Source: a virus. Taken from it: a stretch of DNA of 20,778 nt. Under the pieces are notes generated by a model. The model ran no database searches and had not been told where the DNA came from. It saw nothing but the letters and a program-made list of their open reading frames with translations. Below, in pieces: positions 1 through 7,228 of the stretch (its first letter is position 1; each line of letters opens with the position of its first letter). The stretch lies in IMG/VR virus record IMGVR_UViG_3300047510_000724, positions 1 to 20,778 of that record; one strand, written 5' to 3'. The position numbers and the translations under genes are program-made.

Positions 1-1084
1 TGATAACACCAGTAGAATTGTCATAACTTACATTAGACCAGTTAGAGTTGTCGCTAATTGCTAAACGAGCACGAGTATCAGTATAGTACAAGTTTGTACT
101 ACCTTCACTGATTGCATCTGTATCTGGTGTTACAAATGTAAACGCACCTGTACCACTAACATAAGATAAAATATTACTGTTATCTGTTGTTAAGCTAATA
201 GCACCTGCGGCTCTACCATTTGTAAAATACAAATTAGTGCTACCTTCAGTAATATCATCTGTGTCCAATACAACATCACCAGTTTGGGTGTTAACACTCC
301 AAACCGCGGCTTGTGTGCTGATTGTACCAGTTGCTGGATCATAATCAATGTTAGCACCGTTGTTTACAGAGTTACGAGCACGAGCTGTTGTAAAGTACAA
401 GTTTGTTGCACCTTCAACAATCTTGTCAGTGTTGGGTGTTGTAAATGTAAACGTACCGGTAGATGTGCCATAACCAAGAATTTGGTTATCGTCAGATGTT
501 AAACTGATAGCATTACGTACACGAGTATCTGTATAGTACAAGTTTGTTGTACCTTCTAAGATACCATCGCTTAGTGGATGATTGTATGACAATACACCAG
601 TGGCATTATCATAATCTAGTACAGAAGTGTTGTCACTTTGTAAAGTAAATGCACCACGAACGCGAGCGTCTGTGTAGTATAGATTTAATGAACCTTCTGG
701 AACATCATCTGTACTATAGATCATCTGTGAGTTGATTTCGCTGTCAACGTACTGCTTTGTTGCGGCATGCATCAAGCTTGATGGATCTGCATGAAGAGTC
801 AAGAATCCAGTCATTGTGTCGCCAGCTAAGGCAACTTTTGTTGCGATAGAATTGGCAACTGTGGTTGCAAAACTGTCGTCATTGTTAATCGCTGCCGCTA
901 GTTCAGATAGTGTATCTAAAACAGCAGGAGACGAGTTAATCAAATCGCTAACTGCGCCAGTAACGAAACTGGTAGAAGCGATTTGTGTAGTGTTGGCACC
1001 TTTACTAGCTGTTGGGCTAGTTGGGGTACCGCGCAAGTCGATGTCATTGATAATCGAACTTGACCTTGCTTTAATTAAAGGCAT
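1..1084 (-). CDS. Tail fibre / appendage-type structural protein with YYTD repeats (partial, C-terminus off window)
   Basis: The frame opens at an ATG at 1084-1082 after an AAGGGA ribosome site and stays open for 361 codons to the left edge, so the C-terminus is missing. Residues 1-120 are Ser/Thr/Ala-rich and include a stretch reading GDTMTGFLTLHADP, a type common in phage tail-fibre N-terminal regions. From residue 130 a motif of the form EG(S/T)TNLYYTD(A/T)RVR recurs five times (first Glu at residues 130, 177, 224, 280 and 327), separated by SYDNATGVLSY-like stretches. Such repeats are typical of beta-structured phage fibre or whisker proteins. It follows another fibre-like gene and a holin-like gene on the same strand, so a late, virion-exposed role is likely. 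The exact T4 counterpart cannot be assigned; the structural-protein call is firm, the specific organelle is inference. Confidence 0.75.
   Translation of the reverse strand, partial: MPLIKARSSSIINDIDLRGTPTSPTASKGANTTQIASTSFVTGAVSDLINSSPAVLDTLSELAAAINNDDSFATTVANSIATKVALAGDTMTGFLTLHADPSSLMHAATKQYVDSEINSQMIYSTDDVPEGSLNLYYTDARVRGAFTLQSDNTSVLDYDNATGVLSYNHPLSDGILEGTTNLYYTDTRVRNAISLTSDDNQILGYGTSTGTFTFTTPNTDKIVEGATNLYFTTARARNSVNNGANIDYDPATGTISTQAAVWSVNTQTGDVVLDTDDITEGSTNLYFTNGRAAGAISLTTDNSNILSYVSGTGAFTFVTPDTDAISEGSTNLYYTDTRARLAISDNSNWSNVSYDNSTGVI
65..697 (-). repeat. Five protein-level repeats of the YYTD/R motif in the fibre gene
   Basis: Five copies of EGxTNLYYTxxRxR are encoded. First-Glu positions give spacings of 47, 47, 56 and 47 residues. 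The DNA copies share a core such as tagtacaagtttgt on the plus strand but have diverged at third positions, so the repeat is old and kept by selection on the protein rather than being a recent tandem duplication. Confidence 0.8.
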
Positions 1085-1164
1085 TTTATTTTTTCCCTTG
1101 TTTAGACTTCTAGTGAAGCCTTATTGACATTTTAAGTATGGTGTCAGACCAACATAGAGAATAA

Positions 1165-2277
1165 TCAAATAACTAACAGCCAGAAGTTTCCCGTTATGTT
1201 AACGCTTCCGTTGCTAGCAGTGACAGTAATTTGATATCGACTAGGAGTGCTGTTATTAGGAGCAGTTCCTACAATATGTCCATTACTGATGGATAACCAT
1301 CCAATTGCGGATTCACCTGCATAAGCAGGATCAATTGTAATACTTGTAGCATTATTTACTCCAAGTGTAAAATTAATAGTGTCTCCGGGTGAAAAAGTTC
1401 CGATATAGGAATTTGAATTTGTCCAGTAAGGCTTAGACATGCCATAGTTTATTAGTTGTGGAAATACAAATTCATTTCCGCTAGTATCTACTAGTGTCAA
1501 GTCTTGTGGAGTATTCCAGAAGGCTCCATTGACCTGACTTGTCTCTACCATGAGTTGCATGGTATTGACTGTTGGGTAATCAATGCGTGTGATTTCTTGA
1601 TTACCGATTCTAGCACCAGTACCATATGTAATGTCTGTTGCTACAATAGAAATTGTTGTATAAGGACCAATAGTGCTATAGCTTACGCCAGTAACTCTAG
1701 GTCTTGCTCTGTCTGTTGAAGTAGTACTCTTTAAGATTTTAACTTGGATACGTGCACCGGCTTCCGGCGCTTCATCAAAGTTAACAATATGACCATCAAC
1801 TAATGTATAGCTGTAAAACGGTTCTTGTTGAATACCATCAACACTTACTACTAAATTTTGTACACTTCCAACACTTGTAATGATATCAAAATCAAATGCT
1901 GTACCTGTACCTGAAAACAATCTTGTTATAACAGTTAATGCTTGTGTCTGTGTTCTGAATTGTCCAAGGTTAGCATCATAAGAGATAACCTGGCCATCTG
2001 TTGGTGTAGCACTTTGTACATCAACTAACTTGTCTAAGGTAATGTTATTAAGTTCATTATCAACATATTCTTTAGACGTAAGTGTTTGCCAATTAGCACC
2101 ATCAAAATATTCTGTGGTTGTGTTGTTTGTTGCAAATCTAATATAGCCTCCGACATTAATTGACGGGCGGTCTGACGAGCCACCAGCAGGAAGTTTTAGG
2201 GCACCTGTACCTTCAATTGTAAGCACACCAGATTCTGGTGTAAGCGATTCCTGCGAGTGATTCGTGTTAATTGACAT
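1165..2277 (-). CDS. Tail fibre / appendage-like structural protein, 370 aa
   Basis: The ATG overlaps the stop codon of the upstream holin-like gene by one base (TAATG), which suggests translational coupling. Residues 10-75 hold a short beta-rich start ending in a DGANWQTL stretch, followed by a YVDNELNNITLDKLVDV segment and a PTDGQVISYD segment, phrases common in phage fibre proteins. Residues ~135-185 (SVDGIQQEPFYSYTLVDG and a following EAPEAGARIQV stretch) look like the small beta-domain that appends to many fibre proteins. The last ~80 residues resemble a bacterial Ig/cadherin-like fold (ends GTAPNNSTPSRYQITVTAS). No catalytic motif is seen. I infer a virion surface protein, possibly involved in host binding. 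It could equally be a neck or baseplate appendage; there is no recognisable T4 orthologue. Confidence 0.7.
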   Translation of the reverse strand: MSINTNHSQESLTPESGVLTIEGTGALKLPAGGSSDRPSINVGGYIRFATNNTTTEYFDGANWQTLTSKEYVDNELNNITLDKLVDVQSATPTDGQVISYDANLGQFRTQTQALTVITRLFSGTGTAFDFDIITSVGSVQNLVVSVDGIQQEPFYSYTLVDGHIVNFDEAPEAGARIQVKILKSTTSTDRARPRVTGVSYSTIGPYTTISIVATDITYGTGARIGNQEITRIDYPTVNTMQLMVETSQVNGAFWNTPQDLTLVDTSGNEFVFPQLINYGMSKPYWTNSNSYIGTFSPGDTINFTLGVNNATSITIDPAYAGESAIGWLSISNGHIVGTAPNNSTPSRYQITVTASNGSVNITGNFWLLVI

Positions 2278-2723
2278 TATGACTTACCAGCAATTTTCTC
2301 TTGGCTACGACCATAAGCCGCTAAACCTAGTACAGCACCCATAGCAATATGGTATAAACCTGCACCTTGTAATGTCAATGGACTCCATTGACTTGTAACC
2401 TGACCACCTTGTACTGCTTGTAATACACTCCACAATACTGGGAAGAGCACAAAGTCTGTGGCACATGTAATCATGTAAATGAATGCCATCATTGGGCGCC
2501 ACTTACTATTAATAAAATTGCCGAATCTATCGTCGGTTTCTAATGTGTTTGTAGCACCTTGAACTGCTACTTGTGCGGCTGCATCGGCTACAGCCTTGGT
2601 TTTGGCTGCTTCGTCGGCACTTGACCAACCTCCAGCAGCCACTCGAGCATCAATGTTTACTTGTGCTCGTGGACTTAATGCGTTGAATGCTCCGCTGTCG
2701 TCATAATCGTCTAATTTTGGCAT
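2277..2723 (-). CDS. Putative holin (WRP-type, GTA/3TM-holin-like)
   Basis: The protein has 148 residues and starts at an ATG preceded by a full AAGGAGG ribosome site (2736-2730). Residues 1-70 are hydrophilic and Ala/Asp-rich. A WRP motif at 75-77 opens a long hydrophobic segment (about 78-103), and a second hydrophobic stretch covers about 119-137 before a short basic tail (GRSQEKIAGKS). The WRP followed by membrane segments and a charged C-terminal RxxEK tail matches the holin family first described from gene transfer agents. Such proteins form inner-membrane lesions that release the endolysin and time lysis. No endolysin gene is visible next to it. A candidate late-promoter box sits just upstream. 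The membrane topology is clear; the holin role rests on family resemblance. Confidence 0.65.
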   Translation of the reverse strand: MPKLDDYDDSGAFNALSPRAQVNIDARVAAGGWSSADEAAKTKAVADAAAQVAVQGATNTLETDDRFGNFINSKWRPMMAFIYMITCATDFVLFPVLWSVLQAVQGGQVTSQWSPLTLQGAGLYHIAMGAVLGLAAYGRSQEKIAGKS

Positions 2724-2741
2724 ATTTGGCCTCCTTACGGT

Positions 2742-2749
2742 TATTTACC
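2742..2749 (-). promoter_or_regulatory. Candidate late promoter box GGTAAATA upstream of holin-like gene
   Basis: Read on the minus strand, GGTAAATA lies 18 nt before the holin-like ATG, in the gap after the Cys-rich gene. It shares TAAATA with the T4 late box TATAAATA. If transcription started at the T4 distance, the leader would begin almost on the ribosome site, so this copy is the less comfortable fit of the set. Confidence 0.4.
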
Positions 2750-2755
2750 AGAGGC

Positions 2756-3016
2756 TTAGTTTTTTGGTCCTGCTTCTTTGTTAAAGAATATCTTTTGAGC
2801 TTGATTAGCTATTTCAGCAAACATATCTGTACCTTCTGTAACCTTGCCCCATTTACCTTTCGGGCATTCAGTATCTGCTATCATAACTTTAAAATTAACC
2901 AAACATCCACATTCAGTGCATTGCCTAGTACTACGACGATAGTATTCGCATCCTTGGCAGATTTTTGCTCTATCCAATCTAACTTTCATATCTGTAAACA
3001 TACTATACTTACCCAT
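2756..3016 (-). CDS. Small Cys-rich putative zinc-binding protein, 86 aa
   Basis: I do not recognise a characterised function. Six cysteines are spread as C20-x2-C23, C33-x2-C36-x-C38 and C51 in a CPKGKWG context, a pattern expected of a small zinc ribbon and seen in uncharacterised proteins of aquatic T4-like phages. The C-terminal ~25 residues are hydrophilic. The gene lies directly after the capsid gene and before the holin. Its only good ribosome site (AGGAG, 3031-3027) lies in the loop and stem of the gp23 terminator hairpin, which supports the upstream ATG at 3016 over the in-frame ATG at 3001, which has no such site. Zinc binding is inferred from the Cys spacing only. Confidence 0.7.
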   Translation of the reverse strand: MGKYSMFTDMKVRLDRAKICQGCEYYRRSTRQCTECGCLVNFKVMIADTECPKGKWGKVTEGTDMFAEIANQAQKIFFNKEAGPKN

Positions 3017-3019
3017 TAG

Positions 3020-3043
3020 AAAAGGGCTCCTAAGAGCCCTTTT
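3020..3043 (-). terminator. Strong hairpin terminator after gp23
   Basis: A perfect 10-bp stem (AAAAGGGCTC paired with GAGCCCTTTT) with a 4-nt loop lies 26 nt after the gp23 stop. The A-tract, GC core and T-tract make it a factor-independent terminator that could work on either strand. On the minus strand it ends the capsid message and also overlaps the ribosome site of the next gene. Confidence 0.85.
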
Positions 3044-3069
3044 ATAGTTTCTACTAACCTTATTAAGGA

Positions 3070-4275
3070 TTAGATGAAGCTTAGGTTACCAGCGTCAATA
3101 GCGATTGTGTTAACGTAGTCGGCAGCGTTACCTAAAGAAGATGCGCTGTTGCTTAGTTCAACATAACCATAACGTGTCATGAAGCTGACAGTTGGTTCGA
3201 ATGTAGCTGGGTCAAGAATAACACCAGAACTCATCAATGGGATGTATGGGCAATAGAATGCTGGAGCATCCATTTCGTTAGCACCTTTGTAACCGATTAG
3301 GATCGGAGCCGCATCGCCTGCGTAGTGGTTAACGTATACACGAACTGAACTGTTCAATGTACCAACGAACTTGGTGTTTGTTGGAGCTTCGAATGTACCT
3401 TCTGTTGTACGAGCGAAAGCAGATGTTGTAGCAGATTGTAGAATTGTCAATGCTGTTGGAGAAACTACAATGTAGTTACCAGCACCACGACGTGTACGGC
3501 TAGCAATGTCGTTAGCGGCACGGTTTACTAATACTGCAAGAGCGGCGTGTTGGTCACCAACGAAGTTAGCTGTACCAGATACAGCGGCTTGGTCGTATGT
3601 ACCATATGCGCTACCAGCTAAGTTGATCAAAGAGCCAATAACTTCTTGGTCAATTTCAGCTGTGATTTCTTGTGCTAGAGCGGCCATGATTTCTGCTTCA
3701 ACGTCAACACCGTGGATGGCTTGTGCGTCTTGAGCAGCTTCAAATGTCCAACGAGCACTTAACTTACGGCTCTTAGCTTCAACAGTCTCTTTCAAGATCT
3801 GGATGTTCATCTTCTTACCACCAACGCCTTCAAGTGCGCTTGTTGCGGCGCCTGTACCAGCGGCAGAACCAGAATATTGTTGAGCGATCTTGAATGGGCT
3901 TAGGGCTTCATCGTTAGCACTTACTGCACCACCGATAACGTCACCTGCGGCGCCGCCTGTCTTCTCAGCCATAGCTTCTGCATAACGAACACGTAAAGTG
4001 TGGATCTGAGAAACTGGACCTTGCATTGGTTGAACACCAACTAATTCGTTAGCGATTGTTGTTGGCATAACGCGACGAATAACTGGTAGAATAACCTTGT
4101 TTAGAACAGCAACGTTACCACTAGCAGTTGCGCCAGTTGTAGCTGTTTCTGTCAAATACTTTTTAGTGTTCTCTAGAACAACTTCCATTGTGGTCTTACG
4201 TTGACCAGTTAGACCTTCTACTAAAGCTTCTTTAGTAGCAGACCAATTTTTAGCTTCAAATAGAGCTTGTGACAT
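3070..4275 (-). CDS. 23: Major capsid protein (T4 gp23-like)
   Basis: This 401-aa protein is the hexamer-forming shell subunit of T4-like heads. The N-terminal ~45 residues form a charged propeptide. The stretch from about residue 56 (AVLNKVILPVIRRVMPTTI) through NELVGVQPMQGPVSQIHTLR is the most recognisable gp23 signature, and the C-terminal half carries the expected AxxILIGYKG, YCPYIPL and VSFMTRYGYVEL segments. It is clearly shorter than T4 gp23 (521 aa), as in many environmental relatives. Prohead proteases of this group cut after (L/I)-x-E; LTE at residues 41-43 is the best candidate, leaving a mature chain of about 358 residues (inference). An AGGAGA ribosome site precedes the ATG. It is last in the 20-21-22-23 order typical of T4-like phages and is followed by a strong terminator. 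Confidence 0.96.
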   Translation of the reverse strand: MSQALFEAKNWSATKEALVEGLTGQRKTTMEVVLENTKKYLTETATTGATASGNVAVLNKVILPVIRRVMPTTIANELVGVQPMQGPVSQIHTLRVRYAEAMAEKTGGAAGDVIGGAVSANDEALSPFKIAQQYSGSAAGTGAATSALEGVGGKKMNIQILKETVEAKSRKLSARWTFEAAQDAQAIHGVDVEAEIMAALAQEITAEIDQEVIGSLINLAGSAYGTYDQAAVSGTANFVGDQHAALAVLVNRAANDIASRTRRGAGNYIVVSPTALTILQSATTSAFARTTEGTFEAPTNTKFVGTLNSSVRVYVNHYAGDAAPILIGYKGANEMDAPAFYCPYIPLMSSGVILDPATFEPTVSFMTRYGYVELSNSASSLGNAADYVNTIAIDAGNLSFI

Positions 4276-4296
4276 AATTGTCTCCTAATTTAATCT

Positions 4297-5403
4297 TTAA
4301 ATACCAGCGAGTTTACGTAGTTGACGAATAGTTTCGTCAGCTTCGGCTGGGGCGGCAACGATCTCAACTTGAGATTTGTTACCAGTAATCACAGTCTTCT
4401 GCGATTGTTGTCCTTCAACTAATTGTTTCTTCTCACGACGAACTTCTTCGTTTAGGACAGATGGCAAGAATTTCTGGAATTGATCTTTTAGCTTAGATGT
4501 ATCTGTGCTTTCAAGTAACTCTTCCATGATACCACGTTTGTCTTTTGACAACGGGGCACACAAATCTTGCATTACGCGAACTCGCTGTGCTTGATCTTCC
4601 GCAATGCGCTGACGACGAAGCGACTCGCTAATTTGTTGTTCTTTTTGTGTTAGTTTTGTATTAGCCTCTTTTAATTGACCTTGGATTTCAATAATTGATT
4701 TGTTAAGTTGGCTTACGGCTGTACCGTCTGCAAACTTAGATGCCATAAATTCTGCGGCAAAAGCTTCCATGATCTTGCGACCAAAGTTGTTTTCTTTTGC
4801 TTCACGAATATCTGTTTTAAGCTGAGTGATTTCTTTCTTGAAAGTTTCAGCAACAATAGTGTTAACTTTTTCGCTGGCTTTCTTAACAAATGCACTCTTG
4901 GCTTCTTCAATTGCTTTACGACCTTCAGCAACTAGTTTAACGCGAGCGTTTACTAGGCTCTTGTGATCTTCATGCAATTCGCTTAACTCACCTGTTAGTT
5001 TACGTAAAGCAAACTCTTCAAGTTGAGCAATAGCGGCTTTAGAAGCGGCGCGATCATTACGTAGTTCAGCAACTTCTTTTGACAGAGTTTCTAAAACTAG
5101 CTTTTGTAATAATGCTGTATCTTCTTTAATTTTAGCGGCATACTTTGTACGCTGTGCTAATGCGCTTTCACGCAATGATTTTAAGTCGGACGCACCTGCA
5201 GAGATTGTATCTTGCATTAGCTTATCCATAGCTTCAATTAGCTGACCTTTATCGTGTTCATAACGTGAAGCAAATTCTTCACGTAATTCTGCTGTGACTT
5301 CCTCACGGCTTTCAGACAAGTGTTTTTCCCAAGCGGCGTTGATATTCTCACGCACCTCTTCGGATAAAACAGCGCCGCCTAACATTTCTGTAAATTTACT
5401 CAT
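4297..5403 (-). CDS. 22: Prohead scaffold / core protein (T4 gp22-like)
   Basis: The protein has 368 residues and is almost entirely charged helix. It starts MSKFTEMLGGAVLSEEVREN, and from about residue 20 to 275 it has long Glu/Lys/Ala/Gln heptad-like stretches consistent with coiled coil. A more compact segment (about 275-335, including RVRVMQDLCAPLSKDKRGIM and EELLESTDTSKL) is a recognisable gp22 region. It forms the internal scaffold on which gp23 assembles and is destroyed by the gp21 protease during maturation; several L/I-x-E sites are present, for example LVE near residue 325-330. Its place between protease and capsid genes is exactly that of T4. The ATG is preceded by GAGGAAA. It is similar in size or a little longer than the T4 protein. 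Confidence 0.92.
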   Translation of the reverse strand: MSKFTEMLGGAVLSEEVRENINAAWEKHLSESREEVTAELREEFASRYEHDKGQLIEAMDKLMQDTISAGASDLKSLRESALAQRTKYAAKIKEDTALLQKLVLETLSKEVAELRNDRAASKAAIAQLEEFALRKLTGELSELHEDHKSLVNARVKLVAEGRKAIEEAKSAFVKKASEKVNTIVAETFKKEITQLKTDIREAKENNFGRKIMEAFAAEFMASKFADGTAVSQLNKSIIEIQGQLKEANTKLTQKEQQISESLRRQRIAEDQAQRVRVMQDLCAPLSKDKRGIMEELLESTDTSKLKDQFQKFLPSVLNEEVRREKKQLVEGQQSQKTVITGNKSQVEIVAAPAEADETIRQLRKLAGI

Positions 5404-5413
5404 TGTTTTTTCC

Positions 5414-6055
5414 TCAGACTTTCTTTAGATTCGATATGAATCTAGACACCTCAGACTCAAGGTGTTTTTGTGCGGACCTATCGTAGGTCGCCGCATAGGC
5501 CACATCCATTAGAGCGGCACGTCTACGACTTCCCATCACTCTTTCATAAATCGGTGTTGGGTAGGCTTCTGGAGCACTTGGTTGTGCTACAACGTCAACA
5601 GTTACAATTTCAAAATCCGACACGTTACCTGATTCAGTAACATTGCCGGATCCACGACTGCTAACACCTAATTTAACACCACTTTCAAGTAATGTTTTGA
5701 TAATGTTTCCCATTGGCGTAGGGATAAGCTTTAACTTACCATAACCATTTGGGCCATCCATCCACATCTCAGTAACCATATGACTTACTCGGTCAATGTT
5801 TACTTGTAGATCGTCTGGGTGGTCTGCTTCTCCTAGAACAGAGAAGCCACTATCTAATCGTTTACGAATGCTCTCTACAGCATTAGTGATTTCATTTACA
5901 GGGTATACACGTTGATTGTGATTACGTACACCTCCCTGGATGAAAACGCCTTTCATGTAGAGATCCTTACCGCCACTGGCTGTGTCTTTAGTTTCAAGAA
6001 CCATTTGTGCTTGATCAAAACTTAAATTTTCACGTAGTGGCTGTAGGTTCTGCAT
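5414..6055 (-). CDS. 21: Prohead core maturation protease (T4 gp21-like)
   Basis: The 213-aa serine protease cleaves scaffold, core and capsid proteins inside the prohead. Candidate catalytic residues are H79 in a GEADHPDD motif, S132/S133 in GVSSRGSG, and D154 in VTVDVVAQPSAP, which is the arrangement known for the T4 gp21/herpes-type prohead proteases. The N-terminal QNLQPLRENL and a RNHNQRVYP segment (about 44-52) are also typical. The ATG lies 3 nt after the stop of the acidic core-like gene, with GAGG as the ribosome site. It is followed 10 nt later by the scaffold gene. Length matches T4 gp21 (212 aa). The assignment is strong; the exact triad is by family analogy. Confidence 0.94.
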   Translation of the reverse strand: MQNLQPLRENLSFDQAQMVLETKDTASGGKDLYMKGVFIQGGVRNHNQRVYPVNEITNAVESIRKRLDSGFSVLGEADHPDDLQVNIDRVSHMVTEMWMDGPNGYGKLKLIPTPMGNIIKTLLESGVKLGVSSRGSGNVTESGNVSDFEIVTVDVVAQPSAPEAYPTPIYERVMGSRRRAALMDVAYAATYDRSAQKHLESEVSRFISNLKKV

Positions 6056-6058
6056 GGC

Positions 6059-6865
6059 TTAACCTCGAGGTAATACGTTTGAGCTAGAGCCGCCTTCGCG
6101 ACCTGGTGCTGTACCTGGTCTAGCAACTTTACTTACTGCTGGCTTTGTTGTGCCGCCCATGTCTTGTGACTTAGGAGCCTTAGCTGGTGTTGTACCACTA
6201 GCTGTGCCTTCACCGCTTGTGCTACCACCAAACTGTGTAGATGGACGGGCCATCATTGGGTTACGTTTAGCAACTGGGCTTGTTGTGTTTGTAGCACCTG
6301 TAACGCTGTTTGCGCCAGAACCAGCACCTGCTGGGCTACCTTCTGTGTTGGCATCTAAAGAAACTTTTTGTAGTTCTAAAGCTTCACCAATACGTGATTC
6401 TTCATCTTCTGGTGGCATTTCGCCCATTTCGGCGTCCATCTCACCTTCTTCGCCGGCGGCTTCAACTTCTTCACCACCAACCATTTCTTCAAATTCTGCT
6501 TTTAGTTTAGCTAATGCGGACTCAACATCCATCATAGCGTCAGCAACATCAGCGGCATCTGCATCAACTGGAGCGGCTTCTTCGCCACCCATTTCAGCGT
6601 CTAAGTCGCCTGTGGCTTCTTCTTCGTCGCCCATTTCTGGAGCAAACTCATCATCTTCACCTTCTTCTGTTAAATCAGCTTCAACTTCTTCAACAGCATT
6701 GGCGGCCATTTCGGCTTCGTCTTCGAAAGCGATATCGTCAGCCATAATGTCTTCATAGACTTGACGGCCAACACCAACATAGTAATCATGTAACAATGCG
6801 GCGGCTTTGCTTTCTTCTTTGTTAAGAAGATGGTCCAACGCTTGCTCTAGTACTGTTTTTGTCAT
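6059..6865 (-). CDS. Acidic prohead core-like protein (gp67/gp68 position)
   Basis: The protein has 268 residues. Residues 1-45 (starts MTKTVLEQALDHLLNKEESK) form a likely helical head region; residues ~45-165 are extremely acidic, mostly Glu/Asp/Ala/Gly/Met; residues ~180-268 are disordered, Gly/Ser/Thr/Pro-rich with scattered Lys/Arg. In T4 the space between portal and protease genes holds gp67 and gp68, small acidic internal core proteins that are cut by gp21, and an L-x-E site (LTE) occurs near residue 65 here. I infer a core/internal head protein; the sequence is too low in complexity to prove homology. The acid-then-basic layout is unusual compared with the short T4 proteins. The ribosome site is AAGGAG. 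A GCACGT hairpin lies in the leader. Confidence 0.6.
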   Translation of the reverse strand: MTKTVLEQALDHLLNKEESKAAALLHDYYVGVGRQVYEDIMADDIAFEDEAEMAANAVEEVEADLTEEGEDDEFAPEMGDEEEATGDLDAEMGGEEAAPVDADAADVADAMMDVESALAKLKAEFEEMVGGEEVEAAGEEGEMDAEMGEMPPEDEESRIGEALELQKVSLDANTEGSPAGAGSGANSVTGATNTTSPVAKRNPMMARPSTQFGGSTSGEGTASGTTPAKAPKSQDMGGTTKPAVSKVARPGTAPGREGGSSSNVLPRG

Positions 6866-6890
6866 TTATATTCTCCTTGCGCTAAGGGGC

Positions 6891-6906
6891 GCACGTATTA
6901 ACGTGC
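6891..6906 (-). promoter_or_regulatory. Hairpin in the leader of the acidic core gene
   Basis: GCACGT, a 4-nt ATTA loop and ACGTGC form a perfect 6-bp stem 26 nt upstream of the core-like gene. There is no adjoining U-run, so this is unlikely to be a terminator. It may be an RNA-processing or mRNA-stability element at the junction of two head genes; this is speculation from position. Confidence 0.35.
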
Positions 6907-6959
6907 TTTACCAATAACTACTTACAGAAGGCGTAGTCAAAAGAAGGAGAAATGGCAGA

Positions 6960-6974
6960 AAAAACGGAGTTTTT
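6960..6974 (-). terminator. Weak A/T hairpin after the 68-aa gene
   Basis: AAAAAC-GGA-GTTTTT can fold into a short stem with a 3-nt loop ending in a T-run on either strand, 23 nt after the stop of the 68-aa gene. The stem is nearly all A-T, so termination is probably partial. Confidence 0.35.
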
Positions 6975-6997
6975 CTTTAGATTGATAAGAAGATAAG

Positions 6998-7204
6998 TTA
7001 GGCCGCCGGGGGTCTAGCGTACATCTGTTTGACAAGTTTTAATCGCTGTTTAGATTCATATTCACGCAAATCCTTAAGCTTTCTTAATTTGTTTACGTGC
7101 TCTAGACTTAGACGTTTCCTACGTAGGTCACCAAAGAAGGCAACATCTGGGTCTACTTCTTCTTCGATTTCGTTTTGTAACAAAGTCAAGTCATTAAATC
7201 TCAT
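6998..7204 (-). CDS. Small conserved head-module protein, 68 aa, unknown function
   Basis: The 68-residue protein has an acidic N-terminal half (NEIEEEVDPDVAFFGDL) and a basic helical second half with the phrase RRKRLSLEHVNKLRKLKDLR. I recall small proteins of this form in the same place, between portal and protease, in environmental T4-like phages, but know no function; a gp67/gp68-type core role is possible. There is no good Shine-Dalgarno sequence. The ATG instead follows GGTAAATAATGTT, very like the GGTAAGTAATGAT in front of gp20. Basic residues could contact the portal, DNA or the acidic core protein (inference). Confidence 0.6.
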   Translation of the reverse strand: MRFNDLTLLQNEIEEEVDPDVAFFGDLRRKRLSLEHVNKLRKLKDLREYESKQRLKLVKQMYARPPAA

Positions 7205-7209
7205 AACAT

Positions 7210-7220
7210 TATTTACCGTT
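7210..7220 (-). promoter_or_regulatory. Candidate late promoter box AACGGTAAATA upstream of the 68-aa gene
   Basis: The minus-strand 11-mer AACGGTAAATA is identical to the copy upstream of the tape-measure gene. It ends 5 nt before the ATG of the 68-aa gene, so a start at the T4 spacing would give a nearly leaderless message for that gene and would mainly serve the core, protease, scaffold and capsid genes downstream. Confidence 0.45.
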
Positions 7221-7228
7221 ATTCAAGT

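Noticed and set aside
6150-6758. A 202-codon open frame antisense to the acidic core gene
   Set aside because: It is almost only Ser/Ala/Pro, as expected from the reverse complement of Glu/Ala/Gly codons. It has no ribosome site.
6953-6997. A 14-codon plus-strand frame (MAEKTEFFFRLIRR) with AAGGAG just upstream
   Set aside because: It is very short, overlaps the A/T hairpin, and lies antisense inside a minus-strand transcription unit. Chance seems more likely than a peptide gene.
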